From: Bacteroidetes bacterium GWF2_43_63
GTDB lineage: Bacteria; Bacteroidota; Bacteroidia; Bacteroidales; DTU049
Length of the DNA: 64,000 bases
Reading direction: 5' to 3'
Assembly: GCA_001769275.1 (NCBI GenBank)
Contig: MEOQ01000014.1
Coordinates: 56,495 to 120,494, forward strand
The position numbers and the translations under genes are program-made. The notes under the pieces are model-generated. The model searched no databases, had not been told where the DNA came from, and saw only the letters and a program-made list of their open reading frames with translations. Every line of letters starts with the position of its first letter. The first letter of the stretch is position 1. Positions 18,356-25,049 of this stretch are shown in pieces.

Positions 18356-18390
18356 AAAAAGCCAATTACACTGGTTGTGCAACTGGCTTT
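18356..18390 (-). terminator. Terminator after the T9SS ice-binding-like gene
   Basis: The stem AAAGCCA/TGGCTTT (18358-18364 with 18384-18390) lies 22 nt past the stop at 18413. On the minus strand U residues follow, from the A-run 18356-18360. Confidence 0.65.
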
Positions 18391-18412
18391 AATAAGAAAT
18401 AAAAATTATTGA

Positions 18413-20038
18413 TTATTGCAGAATCAGTTTCCCGTTCTGAATAACCTGATTGTCAGAAATAACGCTGTAAAAATAAACGCCATTCTGCATTTCGCTCAAT
18501 GAAACCATTGTTGATTGCTCAAGAATTGAAATACGCTTGATTTCAGTTCCTAGTATATTGAAAATTCTCACTTCAGCATTGTTGATCAAAACTTGATTGT
18601 TGATTGTGATGTAAGTTTTGCTGCTGAAAGGATTCGGATAAATACTGACAGGAGATGTGCCATTTGCAACATCAATATCTTCGGTGCCAACAGTTGCACA
18701 ATCGCCAGGAATCGGGGAAGCAACCGCGGTAATGGCCGCTGTGGTTACCGCACCTCCGGTAGTAAGCGCTCTGCCATTTACAGTGGCCAGAGAGTTGATG
18801 CTTATTGCGCTCGTATTGCCAATTATAGTCCCGTTAAATATTGAATATTCGTTCAGATCAAAACTACCGTTAACCATCCAGTAAACATTTTTCGCCTGTG
18901 TCCCGTTTATAAGAAGAACTTTTGCATAGGTGCTTGTTGTAACGGCTCCGTAAATTTTAATAACAAAAACGGCATCGGCATTTCCCTGAGCATTCAGATA
19001 AAGCGAGTCGGTAAATGTAACAGCGCCATTCATTACATAAGTATGAGGAGTCAACACCAGGTTGCGGCCAAATTGTGCGGGATAAAGCAATTCAATGTCT
19101 TCGGGATATGTATTGACGTTGTTGTAAGCAACAAGAAGACTGGCTGCGGCTTCTGCGGTTGAAATATCAGGTATCGGATGAATGACACCATCAACATTTA
19201 ATGCATCAAAACCGCTTGTTAAGCCAACATTGGTTCCAACATCGCCTGTGATAAACGAAACTCCGGTATTTGTAACCGGTCCGTTTGATGAAAAAACGGC
19301 ATAACAGGCAGCAACACCAAGTTCGGGTGCAACAGGTCCTGTAAGAACAGGGCTGCCACAACCAATGGGCGTGTATGCAAGCACTCCGTCAACGGTGATG
19401 GCTCCGATAATGGCAATGGCTCTGCCTTCGAGGGTATCGCCAGAATTCATTTCAATGGCGGCATTGTTGGCAATGATGGTTCCACGCATGGTAGAACCGG
19501 CAGCCATGCTTACAAGTCCTTCGACTTTCCAGAAAACATTGCAAGCCTGCGCACCATTGATCAAAATCACTTTTGATCCGGCACCGGTTGAAAGCGGGCC
19601 GTTAATTTGAAAAATAAAAATTGCGTTGGCATTGTTTTGAGCGTCAAGAATCAAATTAAGATTCAAAGTAGCGGCGGCAGATATGGAATACACACCAGGT
19701 GTTAAAGTAGCTCCATTTCCCAATAAAGGAGATGGGAACAAAGTTGGCGTTGCACTGTTGAGTTCTGAATATAGAGCCTGAACATCGGTTGAACACTGTG
19801 CTGTCACGAGATCCTGACTGTGCATTTGACCGTTCACATTTCCGAACGCTGTATTCGAACCAATGTTGGTTCCTACATTTCCGGTGATCTGCGAAATACC
19901 GCTGTTGCTAACTGCTCCATCGGTTGAGAATAAAACAAAGTCTGCTGCTGTGCCCAAAACAGGTGCCTGGGCAAAATTTGTAAATGGCAAAAACATCATT
20001 ATGATAGTTGCCAAAACCGTTGATAAAAGTGTTTTCAT
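18413..20038 (-). CDS. Secreted protein with two DUF3494 (ice-binding-like) domains and a T9SS type A tail
   Basis: 541 residues: signal peptide (1-23, ending TNFAQ), DUF3494 domain 1 (about 25-230: LGTAADFVLFSTDGAVSNSG, ILDAQNNANAIFIFQI, NVFWKVEGLVSM) and DUF3494 domain 2 (about 235-445: ELGVAACYAVFSSNGPVTNTG, LNAQGNADAVFVIKIYG, NVYWMVNGSFDL). The C-terminus (about 465-541) has the type A sorting pattern (VSIYPNPFSSKTYI, IFNILGTEIKR, ENGVY-like MQNGVYFYSV). It is therefore exported by the Sec and type IX systems to the surface. It lies 63 nt after the coiled-coil lipoprotein gene, past a hairpin, and may be read through from the CsbD promoter. Confidence 0.92.
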   Translation of the reverse strand: MKTLLSTVLATIIMMFLPFTNFAQAPVLGTAADFVLFSTDGAVSNSGISQITGNVGTNIGSNTAFGNVNGQMHSQDLVTAQCSTDVQALYSELNSATPTLFPSPLLGNGATLTPGVYSISAAATLNLNLILDAQNNANAIFIFQINGPLSTGAGSKVILINGAQACNVFWKVEGLVSMAAGSTMRGTIIANNAAIEMNSGDTLEGRAIAIIGAITVDGVLAYTPIGCGSPVLTGPVAPELGVAACYAVFSSNGPVTNTGVSFITGDVGTNVGLTSGFDALNVDGVIHPIPDISTAEAAASLLVAYNNVNTYPEDIELLYPAQFGRNLVLTPHTYVMNGAVTFTDSLYLNAQGNADAVFVIKIYGAVTTSTYAKVLLINGTQAKNVYWMVNGSFDLNEYSIFNGTIIGNTSAISINSLATVNGRALTTGGAVTTAAITAVASPIPGDCATVGTEDIDVANGTSPVSIYPNPFSSKTYITINNQVLINNAEVRIFNILGTEIKRISILEQSTMVSLSEMQNGVYFYSVISDNQVIQNGKLILQ

Positions 20039-20057
20039 TTTTGTTTGATTTTTTAAT

Positions 20058-20096
20058 AAAAACCCTCAAAGGGTTTGAAACCCTTCGAGCGTTTTT
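20058..20096 (-). terminator. Hairpin between the coiled-coil lipoprotein and T9SS genes
   Basis: Near-perfect 19-base arms (20058-20076 and 20078-20096) with A-rich and U-rich ends, directly after the stop at 20102. This is an intrinsic-terminator shape. It belongs to the same CCCTYGAAG/CTTCRAGGG hairpin family as those at 23179 and 24229. Partial read-through would be needed to express the T9SS gene, unless that gene has a promoter I cannot see. Confidence 0.65.
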
Positions 20097-20101
20097 AAAA
20101 T

Positions 20102-20560
20102 TTATTTGTCGCTGTCAACCGTAAGATCTTCGATCGCCTGGCCCAGATTCTCCATGTCTTTCGAGAACTCTCGTTTGAATGAAGCCCAATCACTGGTGCT
20201 GGCATCGTACGTTTCCATTCTTTTTCTAAGCTCGGTATTTTTCATTTCGAGGCTGATGATGCGTTCCTTTAAAACAACATTTTCCATTTGTCCTGATTTA
20301 GTCATTCTGATTTTCAATTCAGCAATTTTTTCGTTGTTGCTGGCTATCTTAGCTTTCGATTCGGCTTTATACTTTTGCCATTCTATTGCTTCTTCCTGCC
20401 GTTCGACTTTAGCGTCGTACTTTTTGTCAGCCAGATCTTGTTTGGCATCTGCAACATTTTGCTGTGCGTTAGCTACCTTTTCTTCCTTTGTCTCGCATCC
20501 GGTAAGGAAGCTCAATGAAACAAATGCTACTGCTACAAGTATGATTATTGATTTTTTCAT
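20102..20560 (-). CDS. Coiled-coil lipoprotein
   Basis: 152 residues from the ATG at 20560, chosen because MKKSIIILVAVAFVSLSFLTGC is a complete lipoprotein signal (lipobox LTGC). The longer frame from 20602 would bury it. After Cys22 the protein is almost entirely charged coiled coil (AQQNVADAKQDLADKKYDAKVERQEE and on to about residue 120), with a short acidic end. Similar small lipoproteins sit beside CsbD genes in Bacteroidota. It is 61 nt downstream of the CsbD gene, in the unit controlled by the operator at 20842. The function is unknown, and a spacer or envelope-bracing role would be a guess. Confidence 0.82.
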   Translation of the reverse strand: MKKSIIILVAVAFVSLSFLTGCETKEEKVANAQQNVADAKQDLADKKYDAKVERQEEAIEWQKYKAESKAKIASNNEKIAELKIRMTKSGQMENVVLKERIISLEMKNTELRKRMETYDASTSDWASFKREFSKDMENLGQAIEDLTVDSDK

Positions 20561-20621
20561 TTCTAATTTGTTTTTAGTGATCCTGATTTCTTTTATATTC
20601 ACAATTTAATACAATCTGATC

Positions 20622-20807
20622 TCAGAGACCCTCAATAATTTTTTTCAATTCTTCGCTAGACTTTCCCAGCTTAATCTGCAGACGTCCAAGCATCTCATCT
20701 TTTTTGCCTTTTTCAAACAAAAGGTCATTGTCTGTTAATGTGGCAAATTTCATTTTTAATTTTCCTTTAATTTCATTCCAGTTGCCTTTTAATTCTGTAG
20801 TGTTCAT
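20622..20807 (-). CDS. CsbD family stress protein
   Basis: 61 residues from the ATG at 20807. The CsbD hallmark is complete: MNTTELKGNWNEIKGKLKMKF, then a DxxLFEKGKKDEMLGRLQIKLGKS segment. An upstream in-frame ATG at 20831 is unlikely because it lies only about 10 nt from the predicted -7 element at 20842-20845. CsbD-like proteins are small, strongly stress-induced proteins of unknown mechanism. It is the first gene under operator copy 3. Confidence 0.93.
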   Translation of the reverse strand: MNTTELKGNWNEIKGKLKMKFATLTDNDLLFEKGKKDEMLGRLQIKLGKSSEELKKIIEGL

Positions 20808-20841
20808 GATTGTTGTTTTTAGTGTAGTCATTTTCGATTTA

Positions 20842-20907
20842 CAAAGGTGCTTCTATTAGTGCAAAATAGCATTACACTTATTCTGAAAATTGTTACATCA
20901 TTCACAC
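20842..20907 (-). promoter_or_regulatory. Island operator/promoter copy 3 (CsbD unit)
   Basis: Gene orientation: GTGTGAATGATGTAAC (20907-20892), 14 nt, GTGTAA (20877-20872), 26 nt, TTTG (20845-20842) in CACCTTTG. The ATG at 20807 is 34 nt downstream. The 16-base upstream box is identical to copies 1 and 4. Confidence 0.87.
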
Positions 20908-21035
20908 ATACACCGGATTTATGCACATGACTTAACAAACCAGAATCTTCTGTGCGTGTTGCAATAACGAACGCAAACACTCACCTGCCCGAGCATTGTT
21001 TTTCAGACAAAAAACGGTGCAGGTAATTGCTGTCA

Positions 21036-21416
21036 TTACAAGCCGAAGTGAGTACGCACAAATGCCATCATCTGGTTTTCGGTCATCCTTTCGGATTGCT
21101 TCACTTCAACATTGGTCTTTGCGATGCGATTGTTTTTGTTTAATTGATTGAATAATTCTGTTTTGGCATTCGTTGGTCCGAACAAAAGAACCTCGTCAAA
21201 TTTTTGAATAATATCAGTGAGGCGTTTAAAATAATCAGACAGCTGATCCTGTTCTTTGTTTTGAGTATTGCTCTCGTCCAGTCCCTGGGTTTCCTTTATT
21301 TCGTGATGCTTGTTGTCTGCTTTAATGGTCAATGTTTCGGCGTTGCTGTCCGAAATATCAAACAGATAGGCGATGGTGTGATCCAGCCATATGCCCATTT
21401 TTGTACTTGCTTTCAT
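21036..21416 (-). CDS. Hypothetical protein, possibly related to the bacterial eRF1-like (baeRF/host attachment) group
   Basis: 126 residues, soluble. It opens MGIWLDHTIAYLFDI, a strand pattern seen at the start of eRF1-domain-2-like (baeRF, host attachment) proteins. It continues with a charged linker (about 35-60), a helix, and IIQKFDEVLLFGPTNAKTELFNQL, another baeRF-like core (strand, then G-P/G, then helix). The C-terminus is VKQSERMTENQMMAFVRTHFGL. The relation is a shape-level impression, not a firm family call. It is the last gene of the five-gene unit under operator copy 4, 18 nt after the UspA gene. Confidence 0.72.
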   Translation of the reverse strand: MKASTKMGIWLDHTIAYLFDISDSNAETLTIKADNKHHEIKETQGLDESNTQNKEQDQLSDYFKRLTDIIQKFDEVLLFGPTNAKTELFNQLNKNNRIAKTNVEVKQSERMTENQMMAFVRTHFGL

Positions 21417-21434
21417 AGTAATTATTTTTGATGA

Positions 21435-21941
21435 TTATTTTTTCGTTTTTATTTCTTTCACAGGAATTACAAGTACCGGAATCCTTGATTCGTGCACAAC
21501 CTGCGATGTTACGCTTCCCAGCACAACATTTTCAAACCAGTTGTGACTATGAGAGCCCATTATGATAATGCCTGCGTGAACATCTTTGGCCGTTGCAAGA
21601 ATTTGTGTAGAAAAGTCTCCTTCGCACAAAATCGTTTCAGTTTTTTTATCACCATAATGTCCTTTAAAATGATTTAAAAAATGTTGCGATTTCTTTCGTA
21701 AATCCTCCTCCTTGTCCAATGTCAGCTGTACAATGCTATCATAACCTATAAAACCTGTTAAGGGGGAATACTCAGGTGTAGAATAGTAAGCCGGATCAGA
21801 AATAACATGCAGCAAAACCACGTCGGCTCCCATGCTTTTGGCAAACCCAAATGCAGCTTCAGCAATAATTTTTGCACTAGGATCATAATCAAGCGCTATC
21901 AATGCTTTGATTTGTTTTTTTATTGACATACGAGCCTCCAA
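21435..21941 (-). CDS. Universal stress protein (UspA family)
   Basis: 168 residues, one Usp domain. It starts KQIKALIALDYDPSAKIIAEAAFGFAKSMGADVVLLHVI and ends with the ATP-binding-type motif GIIIMGSHSHNWFENVVLGSVTSQVVHESRIPVLVIP (G-2x-G-9x-G-S/T form). It may therefore bind nucleotide. The frame start at 21941 includes a few residues before MSIKKQ, and a start at 21929 is also possible. It lies 52 nt downstream of the DUF5670 gene and 18 nt before the next gene, within the stress unit. Confidence 0.92.
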   Translation of the reverse strand: MEARMSIKKQIKALIALDYDPSAKIIAEAAFGFAKSMGADVVLLHVISDPAYYSTPEYSPLTGFIGYDSIVQLTLDKEEDLRKKSQHFLNHFKGHYGDKKTETILCEGDFSTQILATAKDVHAGIIIMGSHSHNWFENVVLGSVTSQVVHESRIPVLVIPVKEIKTKK

Positions 21942-21993
21942 TATTTGTGTTTGTTATCGTCAATTATTTCATCGAACTCAACCGAAAGGGTAT

Positions 21994-22155
21994 CTATTTT
22001 CCGGTAAGCGAATTATTAAAGATTATTCGGATCAGAATAATTACACCGGCCAGAATCAGCAATGCATGAACGAGCGATCCTGTCTGAAAATTGAAATAGA
22101 TGATGCTCCAAATCACTATGAGCAATGCAGCAATAATATAAAGGGAATTTTTCAT
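21994..22155 (-). CDS. DUF5670 (lmo0937-type) 53-residue membrane protein
   Basis: The ATG at 22155 opens a 53-residue frame. It has two hydrophobic helices joined by YFNFQTGSLVH and a basic tail. The arrangement (N-S-L-Y-I-I-A start, aromatic-Gly turn, V-H-A-L-L-I-L second helix) matches the 51-residue protein at 13127-13282, its paralogue. It sits 10 nt after the cupin gene. The function is unknown, and the family recurs in stress gene clusters. Confidence 0.87.
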   Translation of the reverse strand: MKNSLYIIAALLIVIWSIIYFNFQTGSLVHALLILAGVIILIRIIFNNSLTGK

Positions 22156-22165
22156 GGGATGTAGT

Positions 22166-22510
22166 TTATTCGTAGGAACTTTTAATCACTGTTTGAATCA
22201 TTTTAAAGCGTCCGTTCGGTTGTATCAAATTTGATTCGTGCGCGGGAATGACAATGGAGTCACCGGTTTTCATCGAATTCGAAACTCCGTTGATCACAAT
22301 CACAGCCTTACCTTCGATGATTTGTACAAATGTGTCGAATGGGGATATTTTTTCGGTCAGGCCTTCACCGCTGTCAAAAGACATCACGCTGATGTTGCCG
22401 GTCGATTTTTTAAGAATGGTTTTGATTACCACCGAATTTGGAATATACTCGATGATTTCAACGGTTATATGCGCTTTCGATTTTTCAATTTCACTGTTAT
22501 CTATATTCAT
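22166..22510 (-). CDS. Small cupin-domain protein
   Basis: 114 residues from the ATG at 22510, preferred over 22537 because conserved sequence starts at MNIDNSEIE. It is a single conserved-barrel (cupin) domain: GNISVMSFDSGEGLTEKISPFDTFVQIIEGKAVIVINGVS, then MKTGDSIVIPAHESNLIQPNGRFKMIQTVI. The usual first-motif metal histidines are replaced (S-P-F-D) and only one His remains in the second motif, so metal binding is doubtful. It lies between the lipoprotein and DUF5670 genes of the same unit. Confidence 0.88.
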   Translation of the reverse strand: MNIDNSEIEKSKAHITVEIIEYIPNSVVIKTILKKSTGNISVMSFDSGEGLTEKISPFDTFVQIIEGKAVIVINGVSNSMKTGDSIVIPAHESNLIQPNGRFKMIQTVIKSSYE

Positions 22511-22570
22511 AATGTTTTGGATTAAAATAGCACACAAACCAACTTTCGCAGGTCTGTGTGCCTATTGTTT

Positions 22571-22984
22571 CTAGTTTTCGATCATGTGAAATTCATGCTT
22601 TACCGAACCGTCCATATAGTAATACCAGAATTGTTTTTCTTCAAGTTTCAAAATGAACAATGTGCGCGTTTGCTGATTGTCGATTCCTGTGATGAGTATT
22701 TCTTCATCTTCGTTCTGAAAGGCCCATGTTCCGGTGCCTTCAGCCGCACTCCAGTTGTATGAGTATCCGCCATCTTTTGTAAAAGTTTCGGTATATCCGG
22801 TCACAATCGAAGTGTAATCGGTGCCGTCGATTTTATAGTTGTCGATGGCCCAGGTGTTGGCAACGCGCTCTGCGCGCGAAATAAGACTGATCATCGGATT
22901 GTCTGGATATTTTTCACAGCTTGTAAGGCCGGTCAGAATAAGCGTTGCAATGATAATCAATGTGATGTTTGTTTTGTTTTTCAT
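22571..22984 (-). CDS. Lipocalin-like lipoprotein, first gene of a stress unit
   Basis: 137 residues from the ATG at 22984. An upstream ATG at 23083 is excluded because it lies before the predicted promoter at 23062. The signal ends in the lipobox LTSC (Cys22). The mature part begins with a helix (ISLISRAERVANTWAIDNYKIDGTDYT) and continues with strands YTETFTKDGGYSYNWSAAEGTGTWAFQNEDEEILITG and RTLFILKLEEKQFWYYYMDG. This is the pattern of the small lipocalin-like lipoproteins common in Bacteroidota. The ligand is unknown. It leads the unit continuing with cupin, DUF5670, UspA and the 126-residue protein. Confidence 0.85.
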   Translation of the reverse strand: MKNKTNITLIIIATLILTGLTSCEKYPDNPMISLISRAERVANTWAIDNYKIDGTDYTSIVTGYTETFTKDGGYSYNWSAAEGTGTWAFQNEDEEILITGIDNQQTRTLFILKLEEKQFWYYYMDGSVKHEFHMIEN

Positions 22985-23061
22985 TTTTTTCCAATTCTTT
23001 TTTTTCTCGTTTAGTGTTTTTCTACTTGTGCAGATTGTCTGCACAAGATAATACCTCACGA

Positions 23062-23127
23062 CAAAGGTCACCTGATTAGTCAATAAAACCGTTACACAAC
23101 AATGTCATATTGTTACATCATTCACAC
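23062..23127 (-). promoter_or_regulatory. Island operator/promoter copy 4 (lipoprotein-cupin-Usp unit)
   Basis: Gene orientation: GTGTGAATGATGTAAC (23127-23112), 14 nt, GTGTAA (23097-23092), 26 nt, TTTG (23065-23062) in GACCTTTG. The leader before the ATG at 22984 is longer (77 nt) than in the other units. Confidence 0.87.
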
Positions 23128-23153
23128 TTTTGCTGCAGCAAAATATTGCTACG

Positions 23154-23316
23154 ACATTCCACCGTTCCGGCCACACTTAACCATCGAAGAGTTCGGAACT
23201 CTTCGAGGGTTTTCTAAACAGGCCGGAACATGGAACCGTCGTAACGACAGCAAAAACAACGGTTCCATGTCGTTCAGCTCCTTCGTCGCTTTTGGACGGT
23301 GGAATGTTGTTTTTGC
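23154..23316. repeat. Multi-stem palindromic element downstream of the 44-residue gene
   Basis: Four sets of complementary arms are present: 23154-23165 with 23296-23307 (12 bp, perfect), 23164-23172 with 23221-23229 (9 bp), 23179-23194 with 23196-23211 (one mismatch) and 23228-23239 with 23259-23270 (12 bp, perfect). An alternative 11-bp pairing joins 23250-23260 with 23306-23316. It would form the 3' part of the transcript of the 44-residue gene, ending just before operator copy 4. It is related to the element at 14167-14357. Confidence 0.65.
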
Positions 23317-23358
23317 GCTGCCGATTGATATTTGAGAAAGTCTTTTTCTGAAACAGTG

Positions 23359-23493
23359 TTACTTCGCCGGGAAAACAACGCCAGCCGATTTCTTATCCTG
23401 GCGCTTGGTTTCTTTATCTGCACGCTTTTCTTTCAGGTTTTTTGCAGGCGCTTTTTTACCTGATTTTTCCTTGTTTGTTTTTTCTTTTGACAT
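23359..23493 (-). CDS. 44-residue lysine-rich protein
   Basis: The ATG at 23493 opens 44 residues: MSKEKTNKEKSGKKAPAKNL, then KEKRADKETKRQDKKSAGVV and a short end FPAK. Nearly half the residues are Lys or Arg and there is no hydrophobic core, so it is probably disordered and may bind nucleic acid. Similar tiny Lys-rich proteins (APAKSLKEKRA-type core) occur across Bacteroidota without known function. That it is real is supported by its own copy of the island operator 31 nt upstream (23525-23590). Confidence 0.78.
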   Translation of the reverse strand: MSKEKTNKEKSGKKAPAKNLKEKRADKETKRQDKKSAGVVFPAK

Positions 23494-23524
23494 GATAAGT
23501 ATTCTTACGTGTATAAATCAACAA

Positions 23525-23590
23525 CAAAGTTGATGATGTTTATGCAGATTGGCATTACACAAATGCCATAAATACTTACAAAATTCACAT
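23525..23590 (-). promoter_or_regulatory. Island operator/promoter copy 5 (44-residue gene)
   Basis: Gene orientation: ATGTGAATTTTGTAAG (23590-23575), 14 nt, GTGTAA (23560-23555), 26 nt, TTTG (23528-23525) in CAACTTTG. The outer six bases lie within the 3' end of the AraC-type gene at 23585-24145, so the operator overlaps coding sequence. Confidence 0.83.
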
Positions 23591-24145
23591 ATTTTCGATG
23601 GTGGCGCGACGAATTGTTTTTAGTTTTTTAAATTGCGAAGGAGTCAGTCCGGTAACTTTTTTAAACTGACCAGATAAGTGTGCAACGCTACTATAATGGA
23701 GTCTGTAAGATATTTCGGTCAGCGTAAGCTGATCATATACCAGAAATTCTTTCGCGCGTTCAATCCTGTGAAAAATAAAAAAATGCTCAATGGTTGTACC
23801 CTTCACTTCCATAAAAAGATTGGCTAAATAAGTGTAATCGTAATTCAGCTTTTCAGTAAGCAAGTCGGACAGATTCACTTTAATCTGATCTTCGGTGTAA
23901 TGCACCAGTTCAATAATCACATTTTTAATTTTCTCAACCAGAATGGCTTTCCTGTCTTCGAGCAGCCCGAGACCTGATTTATTGAGCCGTTTATTCAACT
24001 CTGTTCTTTGCTCTTCTGTCAATTCATCAATTACTTCAGCTTCGCCGACTTTCACCCAATTATAGCCTATTCCCATCTTTTCAAATGCATACTTCACTAC
24101 CATTTCGCAGCGAATACAAACCATATTTTTTATAAATATCCTCAA
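23585..24145 (-). CDS. AraC-family regulator with ferredoxin-like N-terminus carrying a CxxC
   Basis: 186 residues. The C-terminal about 100 residues are a two-HTH AraC domain (DYTYLANLFMEVKGTTIEHFFIFHRIERAKEFL, LTEISYRLHYSSVAHLSGQFKKVTGLTPSQFKKL). The N-terminal about 75 residues (MVCIRCEMVVKYAFEKMGIGY, VKVGEAEVIDELTEEQ, LNKSGLGLLEDRKAIL) have a strand-helix-strand layout like heavy-metal-associated domains. A CIRC motif sits where HMA proteins place their CxxC. It is a close paralogue of the regulator at 27862-28428, whose first Cys is Ser. It has no copy of the island motif directly upstream, so it may be read through from copy 6 past the hairpin at 24229. Confidence 0.9.
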   Translation of the reverse strand: MRIFIKNMVCIRCEMVVKYAFEKMGIGYNWVKVGEAEVIDELTEEQRTELNKRLNKSGLGLLEDRKAILVEKIKNVIIELVHYTEDQIKVNLSDLLTEKLNYDYTYLANLFMEVKGTTIEHFFIFHRIERAKEFLVYDQLTLTEISYRLHYSSVAHLSGQFKKVTGLTPSQFKKLKTIRRATIENM

Positions 24146-24228
24146 ATCATTTTCATGTTTATGTCAAAGATCAGCTTTTGTAAAGATACGAAAATATTTC
24201 TTCTAAAAAAACTAAATAACTGATTATT

Positions 24229-24270
24229 AAAACATCCCTCGAAGAGTATGAACACTTCAAGGGATGTTTT
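24229..24270 (-). terminator. Hairpin after the 24295 barrel gene
   Basis: Arms 24229-24244 and 24255-24270 pair over 16 bases with a single mismatch (AAAACATCCC outer part perfect). It lies 24 nt past the stop at 24295. Its ends are A- and T-rich, so it could terminate in either direction. Same family as 20058 and 23179. Confidence 0.65.
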
Positions 24271-24294
24271 AACAAAGTCGAAGCGTAAATATGC

Positions 24295-24795
24295 TTACAA
24301 CTTAAAAGTGAGTCCGAATTTTCCGCCTGAAAAAGCGTTGCCGCCACCAAATTCAAGATTGATTCCAAAACGTTCGGTGAAAAAATATCTTCCGCCAATC
24401 TGTCCTCCAATACCTAAGCCGGATGTATGGTCACCATAATAATCGTTGGGCGACGACCAAACATAAAAGCCCAGATTCAGACCTGCATAAAAATCCCACC
24501 TCGGCGGAATGTTCAGAATGCTGTTGAAATGATAATTGCCATTGACTGAAAAGCCAATAATGCTGTGATCATAATAAAAATCGTGATACTTCTCGCGGTA
24601 TGCACGATAAGACACTTCACCACCTAAAGTAATGTTTTTTGAAACACCGAAGTCAAGCCCTGCATAAACAGGAATACCCCAACCAGAGAGGCCTACGCCG
24701 AAATTAAGTTGGGTAGATCTTGACGGTTCCGTGGTTTGAGCTGACATTGAAAGTGATGCAATGGCAAACACTGCTGCTAAAAATAAATTTTTCAT
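24295..24795 (-). CDS. Small outer membrane beta-barrel protein
   Basis: 166 residues from the ATG at 24795. A start at 24834 would lie upstream of the predicted promoter at 24820. The signal peptide is MKNLFLAAVFAIASLSMSAQ. The rest alternates as barrel strands: STQLNFGVGLSGWGIPVYAGLDFGVSKNITLGGEVSYRAY, FSVNGNYHF, WDFYAGLNLGFYVW, GLGIGGQIGGRYFFTERFGINLEFGGG, ending GKFGLTFKL. This is an eight-stranded OMP_b-brl type. The function is unknown. It is expressed from operator copy 6 with a 24-nt gap to the -7 element. Confidence 0.9.
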   Translation of the reverse strand: MKNLFLAAVFAIASLSMSAQTTEPSRSTQLNFGVGLSGWGIPVYAGLDFGVSKNITLGGEVSYRAYREKYHDFYYDHSIIGFSVNGNYHFNSILNIPPRWDFYAGLNLGFYVWSSPNDYYGDHTSGLGIGGQIGGRYFFTERFGINLEFGGGNAFSGGKFGLTFKL

Positions 24796-24819
24796 TTTGT
24801 TGAATTTAAGTTTCAGAGA

Positions 24820-24885
24820 CAAAGATACCTCCACATGGCAGGCAAGGCATTACACAATTCGCAACAAATGTTACATGAATCACAC
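24820..24885 (-). promoter_or_regulatory. Island operator/promoter copy 6 (barrel gene, perhaps AraC paralogue)
   Basis: Gene orientation: GTGTGATTCATGTAAC (24885-24870), 14 nt, GTGTAA (24855-24850), 26 nt, TTTG (24823-24820). Its -7 element TATCTTTG is a perfect TAnnTTTG, so this copy may have the highest basal activity. The rest of the gap to 25049 shows no further feature. Confidence 0.87.
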
Positions 24886-25049
24886 ATGGAGTGACATGAA
24901 TCATCAAATCTAACACTTGCAGTGTGGTTTCTATTACAAAGTGAAATTTACAATGGTCCGACTCTGGCATCAACCACCTGAAACCATACAGAAATACTGT
25001 GTCTTTAGACTACTTAATAACTTACTTTGGTATTATTTGAACATAGCGA

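Noticed and set aside
24146..24294. An eighth copy of the island operator upstream of the AraC paralogue at 24145
   Set aside because: TATCTTTA and GATCTTTG are present as possible -7 elements, but no GTGTAA or GTGTGAAT box occurs at the fixed distances.
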